Assembly (NCBI GenBank): GCA_902465465.1 | Contig: CABQNF010000013.1 | Span: forward strand, 1-12,364 | Length of the DNA: 12,364 nucleotides | DNA from: an uncultured Collinsella sp. | Lineage (GTDB): Bacteria; Actinomycetota; Coriobacteriia; Coriobacteriales; Coriobacteriaceae | Direction of reading: 5' to 3' | Shown here: piece after piece, positions 7,019-12,364 of the stretch | Layout of the letters: every line of letters starts with the position of its first letter | Numbering within the stretch: the stretch's first letter is position 1 | Program-made: the position numbers and the translations under genes | Notes under the pieces: generated by a model | Told to the model about the DNA's origin: nothing | Seen by the model: only the letters and a program-made list of their open reading frames with translations | The model's database searches: none

Positions 7019-7714
7019 TTATTCGATGATGTAGCCGACGCCCCAGACGTTTTTGATAAAGCGTGGCTTTTGTGCGTCGTCGCCGATCTTTTCGCGCAAG
7101 TGGCGAATATGCACCATCACCGTATTGTTGGAGCCGGGCATAAAGTCCTCGTTCCACACCGCGCGGAACAGGTCCTCCACGGCCACCACGCTGCCGCGAT
7201 GCTCGACCAGATACAGCAAGATTGAATACTCGGTGGGCGTGAGGCGAACCGGTGAACCGTCCACTGTCACGGAACGAGCATCGCGGTTGATCTCCAAGCC
7301 GTCGAGCTGAATGGTCGGCGACTCAGCCGCCTGTGCACGGCTACCGTAGCTGGTGTAGCGGCGAAGCTGAGCGTGCACGCGCGCGATGAGCTCCAGCGGA
7401 CGGAACGGCTTAACCACGTAATCGTCCGCGCCAAGCGAAAGGCCCCCGATCTTGTCTTGCTGGGCATCGCGCGCCGTCAGCATGATCACGGGATAGGTAT
7501 GGCTGGAACGGATCGTACGCAGCAGCTCAAAGCCATCGATATCGGGCAGCATGACATCCAGCAGCGCCAGATCGAATTCCTGCTCCAAGATTGCCTTGGC
7601 AGCATCGGCCCCGCTATAGGCAATCTGGACATCAAAGCCCTCTTTGGTTAGGTAGATACCAACCAAGTCGGCGATGGCCTTTTCGTCATCAACTACCAAA
7701 ATGCGCTCGTTCAT
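7019..7714 (-). CDS. VanR-like response regulator (OmpR family)
   Basis: A 231-residue OmpR-type regulator. D9-D10 form the acidic pocket (VVDDEKA), D53 is the phospho-acceptor (LLDVMLPDIDGFELL), T80 lies in MLTARD, and K102 is in VVKPFRP. The winged-helix domain has RLTPTEYSILLYLVEHRG, NNTVMVHIRHLREKIG and a FIKNVWGVGYIIE end, the VanR-like pattern. ATG 7714 has a strong AGGAG site at 6 bp. The partner kinase follows after 26 bp. The gene is transcribed away from the D,D-carboxypeptidase at 7912, with a shared control region containing an 11-bp-period direct repeat, so this regulator may control itself and that enzyme. It could alternatively act on pstB, which lies next on the same strand after the kinase. 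Confidence 0.9.
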   Translation of the reverse strand: MNERILVVDDEKAIADLVGIYLTKEGFDVQIAYSGADAAKAILEQEFDLALLDVMLPDIDGFELLRTIRSSHTYPVIMLTARDAQQDKIGGLSLGADDYVVKPFRPLELIARVHAQLRRYTSYGSRAQAAESPTIQLDGLEINRDARSVTVDGSPVRLTPTEYSILLYLVEHRGSVVAVEDLFRAVWNEDFMPGSNNTVMVHIRHLREKIGDDAQKPRFIKNVWGVGYIIE

Positions 7715-7734
7715 GCGTGCTCCTCTCGCGCTCC

Positions 7735-7740
7735 ATTATG
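7735..7740 (-). promoter_or_regulatory. Possible -10 element of the VanR-like gene
   Basis: On the minus strand CATAAT (7740-7735) matches the -10 consensus at five of six positions and would place the transcript start only some 14 bp ahead of ATG 7714, just enough for the AGGAG site. No good -35 is present at 16-18 bp, as expected if an activator is needed. The direct repeat at 7780-7795 would then sit near -50 to -65, a usable activator position. Confidence 0.3.
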
Positions 7741-7779
7741 CCCGAGGCGACGCACGCCACACACAACAAGCGTGGGTGA

Positions 7780-7795
7780 TTAAGTCGGCCTTAAG
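7780..7795. promoter_or_regulatory. Direct repeat TTAAG-N6-TTAAG in the divergent promoter region
   Basis: Two TTAAG words begin 11 bp apart (7780 and 7791), one helical turn, which is the spacing at which OmpR-family dimers bind tandem half-sites. The same sequence can also be read as an inverted repeat TTAAG/CTTAA. It lies between the VanR-like gene and the carboxypeptidase in otherwise GC-rich DNA. Binding by the adjacent regulator is an inference. Confidence 0.4.
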
Positions 7796-7866
7796 CACCC
7801 TTGTGCCCATTCGAGCGCGGATGTGGACCACGCACGCACGCGATGATCGCCGACGACGGCAAACGA

Positions 7867-7872
7867 TATACT
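7867..7872 (+). promoter_or_regulatory. Possible -10 element of the carboxypeptidase gene
   Basis: TATACT matches the -10 consensus at five of six positions and would start the transcript at about 7879, giving a leader of about 33 nt before GTG 7912. There is no convincing -35 at 16-18 bp. If real, it shows that the codons upstream of GTG 7912 are not translated. Confidence 0.35.
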
Positions 7873-7911
7873 CTAGTTCCAGAAGAGACCATCCCGTCGA
7901 AAGCGAAACCT

Positions 7912-9252
7912 GTGAAGACCCTCACCTCTTTTGCAAAGCGCTCAGCCCAGCTTGCCGCCGGCTTTGTCTGCGCTATCGCCCTTGCCGCTGGCGTACCCAC
8001 CGTCGCTGGCGCCCAAGTGCTCACGACCGACAATGTTTGCGGCAAAACCGCCGATGCGCGCGGCATCTCGGCCGAAAACCTGCCCGATATCGATGCGACC
8101 AATGCCCTCGTCATGGGCAAAGACGGCACCGTCTACTATGGGCGCGGCGCCGATGGGCAGGTCAAAATCGCCTCGATCACCAAGGTCATGACCGCAATCC
8201 TAACCGTCGAGAATTGCAAGATGGACGAGAAGGTCACGGTGAGCAACGCCGCAGCCACCGTGGGTAATTCGACCGCCGGCTTGCTCGAAGGCGACGAGCT
8301 TACCGTGGAGCAGGCACTGCGCGGCCTGATGATTCCCTCGGGCAACGACGCCGCCATCGTGCTCGCCGAATATGTGGGCAAGAAGATCGACCCCAAGACC
8401 AAAGACGCCGAGGCCACATTTGTGAAGGCCATGAACGAGCGCGCTAAGAAGCTCGGCTGCACCGGTACGCTTTTTGAAAACCCGCATGGTCTGGACTTTG
8501 ATGAGTGGGCTGGCAATATGCACTCAACCGCACACGACGTAGCGCTGATGATGCAGGAGGCCATGAAAAACGACACGATCCGCGAGGTCGTAGCGAGCGA
8601 GGATTCCTGGATCGAGGTCACGGGCGCCGACGGCACCGACCATTCGCATTCCATGGACACGCATAACTATTTGCTGGGCCAAGATGGCAACATCGGCGGC
8701 AAGACCGGCACCACCGACGACGCGGGCTATTGCTTTACGAGCGCCTACAACCGCGATGGCGACGAGATCTACACCGTTATTTTGAACTCCACCACCACCG
8801 ATCAGCGCTTTACCGATACCGCCACCCTTGCCAACTGGTACTACGGTCACAAGGTGACGGTCGCAATCGCCAACACGCAAGAAAAGACCGCCAACGGCAA
8901 CCCGCTTATGGCGCGCATTAGTCAAACCGACTGGACGGATAAGACAATCGACGCCACGCTCGCCGATCCCACGGCGCAAGCGACCGTGTTTTCCCTTGCC
9001 GGCGAGGTGACCGAAAAGGTTAGCTACGACGATCTTTCGGGCACGGTGCATGTGGGCGACAAGGTGGGCAGCGTTACACTCAAGCAGGACGGCACCAAGA
9101 TCGCCGTCATGGACCTGGTTGCTGACGAGGAAGGCGCAGGGCCGAATCCCATTGAGTGGCTCCTTGTGAAGCTCGACCGCCTGGGCCGCCGCATCGACAA
9201 CCGCCCGCTCACAGCCGAGAGCGAGACCGTAGCCAAGGCGCCCGAGATGTAA
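7912..9252 (+). CDS. Secreted D-alanyl-D-alanine carboxypeptidase (peptidase S11, PBP5-like)
   Basis: A low-molecular-mass penicillin-binding protein of 446 residues that trims the terminal D-Ala from peptidoglycan stem peptides outside the membrane. From GTG 7912 it begins with a good signal peptide: MKTLTSFAKR, a hydrophobic core to about residue 30, and an AGA cleavage site near residue 34. Active-site motifs are S88-x-x-K91 (SITK), S143-G144-N145 and K264-T265-G266, all intact. A PBP5 C-terminal beta domain follows at roughly 314-405, then an amphipathic helix (PIEWLLVKLDRLGRRI, about 413-428) that probably holds it to the membrane. The frame is open upstream to TTG 7801 with an ATG at 7843, but those codons include rare ones, have no ribosome binding site and overlap a possible -10. 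The GTG has only a weak GAAAG site. It diverges from the VanR-like regulator, recalling VanY, but no other resistance genes are present. Confidence 0.9.
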   Translation: MKTLTSFAKRSAQLAAGFVCAIALAAGVPTVAGAQVLTTDNVCGKTADARGISAENLPDIDATNALVMGKDGTVYYGRGADGQVKIASITKVMTAILTVENCKMDEKVTVSNAAATVGNSTAGLLEGDELTVEQALRGLMIPSGNDAAIVLAEYVGKKIDPKTKDAEATFVKAMNERAKKLGCTGTLFENPHGLDFDEWAGNMHSTAHDVALMMQEAMKNDTIREVVASEDSWIEVTGADGTDHSHSMDTHNYLLGQDGNIGGKTGTTDDAGYCFTSAYNRDGDEIYTVILNSTTTDQRFTDTATLANWYYGHKVTVAIANTQEKTANGNPLMARISQTDWTDKTIDATLADPTAQATVFSLAGEVTEKVSYDDLSGTVHVGDKVGSVTLKQDGTKIAVMDLVADEEGAGPNPIEWLLVKLDRLGRRIDNRPLTAESETVAKAPEM

Positions 9253-9276
9253 GATCGAAGAACAATACACTCGCTG

Positions 9277-9309
9277 AAATGAGGCGTCCAACGGGGCGCC
9301 TCATTTTTT
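9277..9309 (+). terminator. Strong intrinsic terminator after the carboxypeptidase gene
   Basis: A perfect 10-bp stem, AAATGAGGCG (9277-9286) with CGCCTCATTT (9297-9306), has a 10-nt loop and continues into a run of six T ending at 9309. It lies 24 bp after the stop codon at 9252. Confidence 0.92.
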
Positions 9310-9311
9310 GA

Positions 9312-9329
9312 GGGTTCGAATCCCCAGCT
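9312..9329 (+). repeat. Inverted 18-bp copy of the tRNA-Ser T-arm
   Basis: GGGTTCGAATCCCCAGCT on the plus strand is identical to the T-arm and start of the acceptor 3' strand of the tRNA-Ser encoded on the minus strand at 9392-9409. The two copies are inverted and separated by 62 bp that hold the tRNA terminator. No other part of a tRNA is recognisable next to it. It may be a remnant of an integration or duplication event, or an element that accompanies tRNA genes here, since similar T-arm-like fragments lie near 12111 and 12302. Confidence 0.7.
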
Positions 9330-9343
9330 AACGTGGTTCAACT

Positions 9344-9369
9344 AAAAAAGGGCCCCCGATGGGACCCTT
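9344..9369 (-). terminator. Intrinsic terminator of tRNA-Ser
   Basis: On the minus strand AAGGG and CCCTT, extended by CCC and GGG with one bulged T, form a stem just 14 bp beyond the tRNA 3' end, followed by a run of six T (9349-9344). Confidence 0.85.
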
Positions 9370-9383
9370 CTTTAAAGTTAAAC

Positions 9384-9474
9384 TGGCGGAGAGCTGGGGA
9401 TTCGAACCCCAGATGCCCTTTTGGGGCATACTCGCTTAGCAGGCGAGCACCTTCGGCCTCTCGGTCAGCTCTCC
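9384..9474 (-). tRNA. tRNA-Ser, anticodon GCU
   Basis: Read on the minus strand, the gene starts GGAGAGC (9474-9468) and ends GCTCTCC-G-CCA (9394-9384), a perfect 7-bp acceptor stem with discriminator G and an encoded CCA. The anticodon arm is CTCGC-CTGCTAA-GCGAG, giving anticodon GCU, which reads AGC and AGU. A long variable arm (TATGCCCCAAAAGGGCATC) marks a class II tRNA. The T-arm is GGGG-TTCGAAT-CCCC. D-arm residues (CTGACCGAGAGGCCGAAGG) are typical for serine. The gene stands alone with its own promoter and terminator, between two oppositely oriented neighbours. Confidence 0.97.
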
Positions 9475-9488
9475 GTAACAGCCGTTCT

Positions 9489-9517
9489 ATAGTAACCAAA
9501 CAGCCAAGGATGGGCAA
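9489..9517 (-). promoter_or_regulatory. Promoter of tRNA-Ser
   Basis: TTGCCC (9517-9512) and TACTAT (9494-9489) on the minus strand are separated by exactly 17 bp, each matching four of six consensus bases. The predicted start at about 9482 leaves a leader of some 8 nt before the mature 5' end. Confidence 0.65.
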
Positions 9518-9566
9518 GAGGAAATTTTCTAATTGCCTAGCATCCTTTCCTCCTTGGAGGCTTCGC

Positions 9567-12008
9567 CTACCCCAGCGAGCGGTTGAGGGAGCCGAGCTCG
9601 TCGTTGCCCATGGTGCGCCACATTTGGAAGATGCAACCGCGTGCCAGGAAAAAGAAGCCGTTGTCGACCAGTTGCACAGCGGCATCTGCCAGCTGATTCG
9701 TCACGGAGGACACTGGCGGCAGCTCGAGTCCAGCCTTGCGGATGGTCTCGACCGCCTCCTCGAACGTCGGAGGCTCGCTGACGCCCATCTCATTCATAAG
9801 GCCCTGCATTTCTTCCAGCGCGCTGCTGCCCGATTCCTCACCGCGCGGCACCAGACGGTAACAAGCCAGCGCCAGGTCGAGCTGATCGCAATTCCAATAG
9901 GCAAACGCCAAGCGATAGAACAGGTAGCCGATTGCAGAACGATCGCTGGCAATACGTAGGCCGTGGCGCGCCACCTCGATAATCTCGTCAAAACGCTCCA
10001 GACGCGCAAGCACGTTGATGAGCGCAAAGTGCGATTGCATGGACGAGCGCGCCAGATCGTAAAGATGGCGCACCTCGGGCAGCGCTCGTTCAAAGTCCTC
10101 TTGCTCGGCGTAAAAACTGCAGATCTCGTGCTGGGCAAAGTACAGCGCATCGGGCGCACGAAGGATTCGCACAGAGCGGTCTTCTTCCAACACCGGTAGC
10201 ACCATGCGCACCAGCTGGTTATCGCAAAACTGCGTTTGAACCGGACCTGTCGCCAAAAGCTCGGCGACGGCGCACTTAGCCTCCAGCTCCTCGACAAGAC
10301 GGGAAAAGCCTTCAAAAGCACCTGTACGGTCAACTTTTGCCTGCTCGCGCAATTCAACAACACGGGCCACGTATGGGTCGTCGTCCTCTTCCATGACCTC
10401 CAACTCGTCAGCCGTATCGGCAAGCAGCAGATCGCGCAGCGCCGGCGGCAGCGTGCGATGGTCATCACGCGGACGAGCATGAACCTCCGCAGGCTCAATC
10501 GTCTCCGGAGCGGTTGACTCATACGCCTCAAGCACACGCTTGCACGGCATATCGTCCATGTCCATGCTCTCAAGATCCTTGGCGACAGGCACGCAATCGG
10601 CCAGATAGGCCGCGCGCCCAAAGAAATACGTTTCGACAACGCGCTCGCCCTGCTCGCCGTCGGGAGCCGCAATCTGCACGTAGCAGCGCGTGATGCGAGC
10701 ACCCGAAGCAAAGCAAGCCGCCGCGAGTGTAAGCGCAACACGCGCATCGTGCTCAGTGGCCCATGCCGCGCGCTTAGGCTCATCCACCTCGCGCCAGGCG
10801 TCATCTTGAGCATCGTATTCGCGCTGCGGCATAGCATCGACAACCGTGCGGCCAAATCGCACCAGCATGATGCCCTCGGCGACGTTAGCTCGATAGGTGT
10901 AGTCGAGCCGCGTAACCACGTTGAGCGCTTCTACGATACGTGCAAAACGGGTGCGAACGTCCCACTCGCCACCCGGCTGGCACGCAACCGTCCCCGGCTT
11001 GGCCCATGGGTTGTCATTCGACAGCGTTTCGAGCAGGCGAGGAACGTCGTTTGTCGTCTTGCTGATATGCCATAGGTCAAAGAGCGAGCAGCCCTCAAAG
11101 CTTGGCGACGAGGCAACGGGGCCCAACCCTGCCCCAATACGCTCAAGGATGCCCGATAGGCGGTTCAGGCGGCACTCGACGGCAAGCAGGGTATCGATCT
11201 CGTCCTGGTCCAGCAGGCTACGGTCAAAATTGAGATAGAAGAGCCTCGAGCGATCGATGCGCGCCAGGCTCATTTCGGTTTTGGCCGCGATGGTGCGCAG
11301 GCGAGGCAGATTAACTTCGCCCATCAAAGCGGCGGCATAGCGCTCAATGCCACTTGGATTATCTGTATGGTCAATGCGATAGAGCAACGTTTCGATTGCA
11401 TCGGGCAGCGGCGTGGAATCAAAACCCAGCAGTACCTCAACCGGCTCGGGGAGTTTTACAAGTTTGATCTTGTCGACAGCATTTTTCATGCCCTCGTCGA
11501 GGCCGTCGGCATCTGCCGTGCCCGAGACAGTGTTTTCAGAATCGGCGAATATCACGTAACGCAAGAACATCGAGGCCATGAACTCGCCGTAGCGAAGGCT
11601 GCGCGTCGAATTCCACGTCTCGCGATCGGTTTGTTCGCGCATGGTGCCTTCGGGAGAGCCGATGACTCGCGCCCGGGAGTGCATCGTCCCATCGGTACCC
11701 CTGACCGCAATCTCACCGATGGTGGAATCGGACTCGTCAAGAATCAGTTGCATGTCGGGATCGTCGGGCAGCGATTCCTCGTTAACGGGACGGTCCACCT
11801 TATAGACCTCACCCGAAACGCACACGTAGCCCAAAAGCGACACATGGCTTTTGCCGACGAATTCGACGACATAGCATGATTCATGCGGGTCCTCGCCAAA
11901 GAGCTTCCAAACCACGCCATACGAGCGTCCCGCAGGCTGCTCGGGCATGGCCGGAAAGCGCTTTTTGGGATCGAGAAACCTGAGCTTGTATGTCGGACGC
12001 TCTGCCAC
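9567..12008 (-). CDS. Uncharacterised 813-residue protein with C-terminal TPR-like helices
   Basis: I do not recognise a named family. The protein has no signal peptide or membrane span, so it is probably cytoplasmic. The N-terminal ~160 residues are rich in beta-type sequence (GRSYGVVWKLFG, CYVVEFVGKSHVSLLGYVCVSG). A middle helical and mixed region spans about 200-480. An acidic linker (ADELEVMEEDDDP) lies near 532-545. Residues about 620-722 show three helix pairs with TPR-like spacing (ALYFAQHEICSFYAEQEDFERAL; HFALINVLARLERFDEIIEVARHGL; GYLFYRLAFAYWNCDQLDLALACYRLV), which suggests a protein-interaction scaffold. No catalytic motif stands out. The start is GTG 12008, preceded by AGGGTGA at about 6 bp; no ATG suits better. 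The frame is intact over its full length and its codons resemble those of the neighbours, so it is a genuine native gene. It is isolated: tRNA-Ser lies downstream and a repeat region upstream. Confidence 0.85.
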   Translation of the reverse strand: MAERPTYKLRFLDPKKRFPAMPEQPAGRSYGVVWKLFGEDPHESCYVVEFVGKSHVSLLGYVCVSGEVYKVDRPVNEESLPDDPDMQLILDESDSTIGEIAVRGTDGTMHSRARVIGSPEGTMREQTDRETWNSTRSLRYGEFMASMFLRYVIFADSENTVSGTADADGLDEGMKNAVDKIKLVKLPEPVEVLLGFDSTPLPDAIETLLYRIDHTDNPSGIERYAAALMGEVNLPRLRTIAAKTEMSLARIDRSRLFYLNFDRSLLDQDEIDTLLAVECRLNRLSGILERIGAGLGPVASSPSFEGCSLFDLWHISKTTNDVPRLLETLSNDNPWAKPGTVACQPGGEWDVRTRFARIVEALNVVTRLDYTYRANVAEGIMLVRFGRTVVDAMPQREYDAQDDAWREVDEPKRAAWATEHDARVALTLAAACFASGARITRCYVQIAAPDGEQGERVVETYFFGRAAYLADCVPVAKDLESMDMDDMPCKRVLEAYESTAPETIEPAEVHARPRDDHRTLPPALRDLLLADTADELEVMEEDDDPYVARVVELREQAKVDRTGAFEGFSRLVEELEAKCAVAELLATGPVQTQFCDNQLVRMVLPVLEEDRSVRILRAPDALYFAQHEICSFYAEQEDFERALPEVRHLYDLARSSMQSHFALINVLARLERFDEIIEVARHGLRIASDRSAIGYLFYRLAFAYWNCDQLDLALACYRLVPRGEESGSSALEEMQGLMNEMGVSEPPTFEEAVETIRKAGLELPPVSSVTNQLADAAVQLVDNGFFFLARGCIFQMWRTMGNDELGSLNRSLG

Positions 12009-12069
12009 GAAATATCACCCTGATCGGTCGTCTAAAGAAAGAGCGCGCCACGGGCTCACCGAGGCGCAT

Positions 12070-12089
12070 ACTCGAAATCTTACACGAGT
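12070..12089. promoter_or_regulatory. Inverted repeat upstream of the 813-residue gene
   Basis: ACTCG (12070-12074) and CGAGT (12085-12089) form 5-bp arms around a 10-bp AT-richer centre, 62 bp ahead of GTG 12008. On the minus strand the centre contains TAAGAT, a weak -10 candidate. This is the likeliest place for the gene's promoter or operator, but there is no clear -35. Confidence 0.25.
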
Positions 12090-12110
12090 CGATGAGAAAT
12101 AGTCCCCATT

Positions 12111-12172
12111 GACCGAGGTTCGAATCCATGCGGTGTTTACGTAAAAGAAAAGCCCCCGTCGCCGGAGGCTTT
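12111..12172. repeat. 62-bp repeat, copy 1 (T-arm-like motif plus terminator)
   Basis: This segment is identical at 58 of 62 positions to 12302-12363. It opens on the plus strand with GACCGAGGTTCGAATCCATG, which contains the T-loop core GGTTCGAATCC, and ends in a terminator hairpin. The T-arm stem would not pair fully (CGAGG against CCATG), so this is not part of a working tRNA. The four differences cluster in the spacer between the two parts and in the hairpin loop, so the motif and the stem are conserved. Confidence 0.85.
12142..12172 (-). terminator. Intrinsic terminator in repeat copy 1
   Basis: AAAGCC-C-CCG (12149-12158) pairs with CGG-A-GGCTTT (12163-12172) around a 4-nt loop, with one C/A mismatch. 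Read on the minus strand it is followed by TTTTCTTTTA. It lies 10 bp beyond the tRNA 3' fragment at 12183-12201, the position a tRNA terminator would have. Confidence 0.75.
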
Positions 12173-12182
12173 CAATTTCAAT

Positions 12183-12201
12183 TGGTGCGGCGTATAGGAT
12201 T
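12183..12201 (-). pseudogene. tRNA 3'-end fragment with CCA
   Basis: The minus strand reads AATCCTATACGCCGCACCA. It parses as the end of a T-loop (AAT), the 3' strand of a T-stem (CCTAT), a 7-nt acceptor strand (ACGCCGC), discriminator A, and CCA. The rest of the tRNA is absent: the sequence beyond 12201 is a GC-rich hairpin region with no T-loop 5' half, anticodon arm or D-arm. The parent would have acceptor GCGGCGT; its amino acid cannot be read from this fragment. Breakage inside the T-loop is typical of an integration or recombination endpoint. Confidence 0.6.
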
Positions 12202-12290
12202 CCGCGCATCCGCTGCGCGGATCCGCACCGGCTTCGCCCGCCTGCCGGCGTGCTCGCCCGCTCGCTAAAAACGCTCCGCGTTTTCTTGAC
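12202..12290. repeat. GC-rich cluster of hairpins between the two repeat copies
   Basis: Three stem-loops follow one another: ATCCGC-TGC-GCGGAT (12208-12222), a longer imperfect one around CACCGGC and GCCGGCGTG (12226-12252), and AAAACGC-TCC-GCGTTTT (12268-12284). The last has T runs on both sides and could terminate in either direction. There is no open reading frame with a ribosome binding site. It looks like an extragenic palindromic repeat, but only one copy is visible here. Confidence 0.5.
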
Positions 12291-12301
12291 GCCCGCGCCT
12301 C

Positions 12302-12363
12302 GACCGAGGTTCGAATCCATGCGGTGTTGCCATAAAAGAAAAGCCCCCGTTGCCGGAGGCTTT
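12302..12363. repeat. 62-bp repeat, copy 2 (T-arm-like motif plus terminator)
   Basis: Direct repeat of 12111-12172, 191 bp away, with four substitutions and no gaps. It carries the same plus-strand T-arm-like opening and the same terminator hairpin at the right edge of the window. By analogy with the other two sites, a tRNA gene or tRNA fragment on the minus strand is expected just beyond 12364. Confidence 0.85.
12333..12363 (-). terminator. Intrinsic terminator in repeat copy 2
   Basis: AAAGCC-C-CCG (12340-12349) pairs with CGG-A-GGCTTT (12354-12363) around the loop TTGC; on the minus strand TTTTCTTTTA follows. It would end a transcript entering from beyond the right edge. Confidence 0.75.
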
Positions 12364-12364
12364 A

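Noticed and set aside
6992..7157. Upstream extension of the VanS-like kinase to give 467 residues
   Set aside because: The added residues overlap the regulator gene, are Arg-rich and lack a ribosome binding site. ATG 6992 has a good GAGG site and gives a normal N-terminus.
7801..7911. Upstream extension of the carboxypeptidase to TTG 7801 or ATG 7843
   Set aside because: It would bury the signal peptide behind a polar stretch, uses codons rare in the neighbours, and has no ribosome binding site.
5754..9252. Vancomycin resistance cluster
   Set aside because: The regulator, kinase and carboxypeptidase resemble VanR, VanS and VanY only at family level. No vanH, ligase or vanX gene is present.
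8524..9291. 255-codon minus-strand frame opposite the carboxypeptidase
   Set aside because: Antisense of a gene with intact SxxK, SGN and KTG motifs, and it runs into the terminator hairpin region.
9529..9560. Four-codon frame (Met-Leu-Gly-Asn) behind a perfect AAGGAGG site on the minus strand, downstream of the 813-residue gene
   Set aside because: Very short, with no attenuator-like structure or downstream protein gene; it leads into the tRNA-Ser promoter. Probably coincidence.
11881..12320. Two minus-strand frames beginning Met-Asp-Ser-Asn-Leu-Gly
   Set aside because: Both begin inside the two copies of the 62-bp repeat and differ afterwards. The shared start only reflects the repeated T-arm-like sequence; neither has a ribosome binding site.
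1..12364. CRISPR array, prophage, transposon or toxin-antitoxin genes
   Set aside because: No regularly spaced repeats, integrase, transposase or paired small genes were found. The only duplicated DNA is the tRNA-associated material described above.

Overview
The window looks like chromosomal DNA of a moderately GC-rich Gram-positive actinobacterium of the Coriobacteriia (Collinsella-like). This rests on the gene content (CpsB/CpsC/CpsD-type tyrosine phosphorylation genes, a VanRS-like regulator pair, PstB with PhoBR), GTG starts, and a tRNA-Ser with an encoded CCA. It is an inference from content, not from a marker gene. All protein genes are on the minus strand except the D,D-carboxypeptidase at 7912-9252.

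Layout, left to right. 1-254: 5' part of a GNAT acetyltransferase running off the left edge. 294-2358: a tight minus-strand operon, read from right to left as CpsC/Wzz membrane adaptor, CpsD tyrosine autokinase and CpsB phosphatase, with the GNAT gene probably the fourth member. 2359-2553: promoter of that operon and a terminator for the next one. 2554-5650: PhoR, PhoB and PstB, again read right to left. 5754-7714: a second two-component pair (VanS-like kinase, VanR-like regulator), also on the minus strand and ending only about 100 bp before pstB. 7715-7911: a divergent control region. 7912-9252: a secreted penicillin-binding D-Ala-D-Ala carboxypeptidase on the plus strand, with a strong terminator. 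9384-9474: tRNA-Ser(GCU) on the minus strand with its own promoter and terminator. 9567-12008: an 813-residue cytoplasmic protein of unknown function with TPR-like helices near its C-terminus. 12009-12364: a non-coding stretch of repeats, terminators and tRNA-derived fragments.

The genes concern the cell envelope and envelope or phosphate sensing. CpsC activates CpsD, and CpsB removes the phosphates, which usually controls polysaccharide chain assembly. PhoR/PhoB should sense phosphate and control uptake, with PstB powering the importer, but pstS, pstC, pstA and phoU are not in this window. The VanRS-like pair diverges from a peptidoglycan carboxypeptidase and may control it.

The most unusual signal is small. 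Three places (9312-9369, 12111-12172 and 12302-12363) share one arrangement: a fragment resembling a tRNA T-arm on the plus strand, next to a minus-strand terminator. In one case the terminator follows an intact tRNA, and in another it follows an isolated tRNA 3' end with CCA. The two right-hand copies are 62 bp long and nearly identical. I saw no phage, transposase, CRISPR or defence gene in the window.
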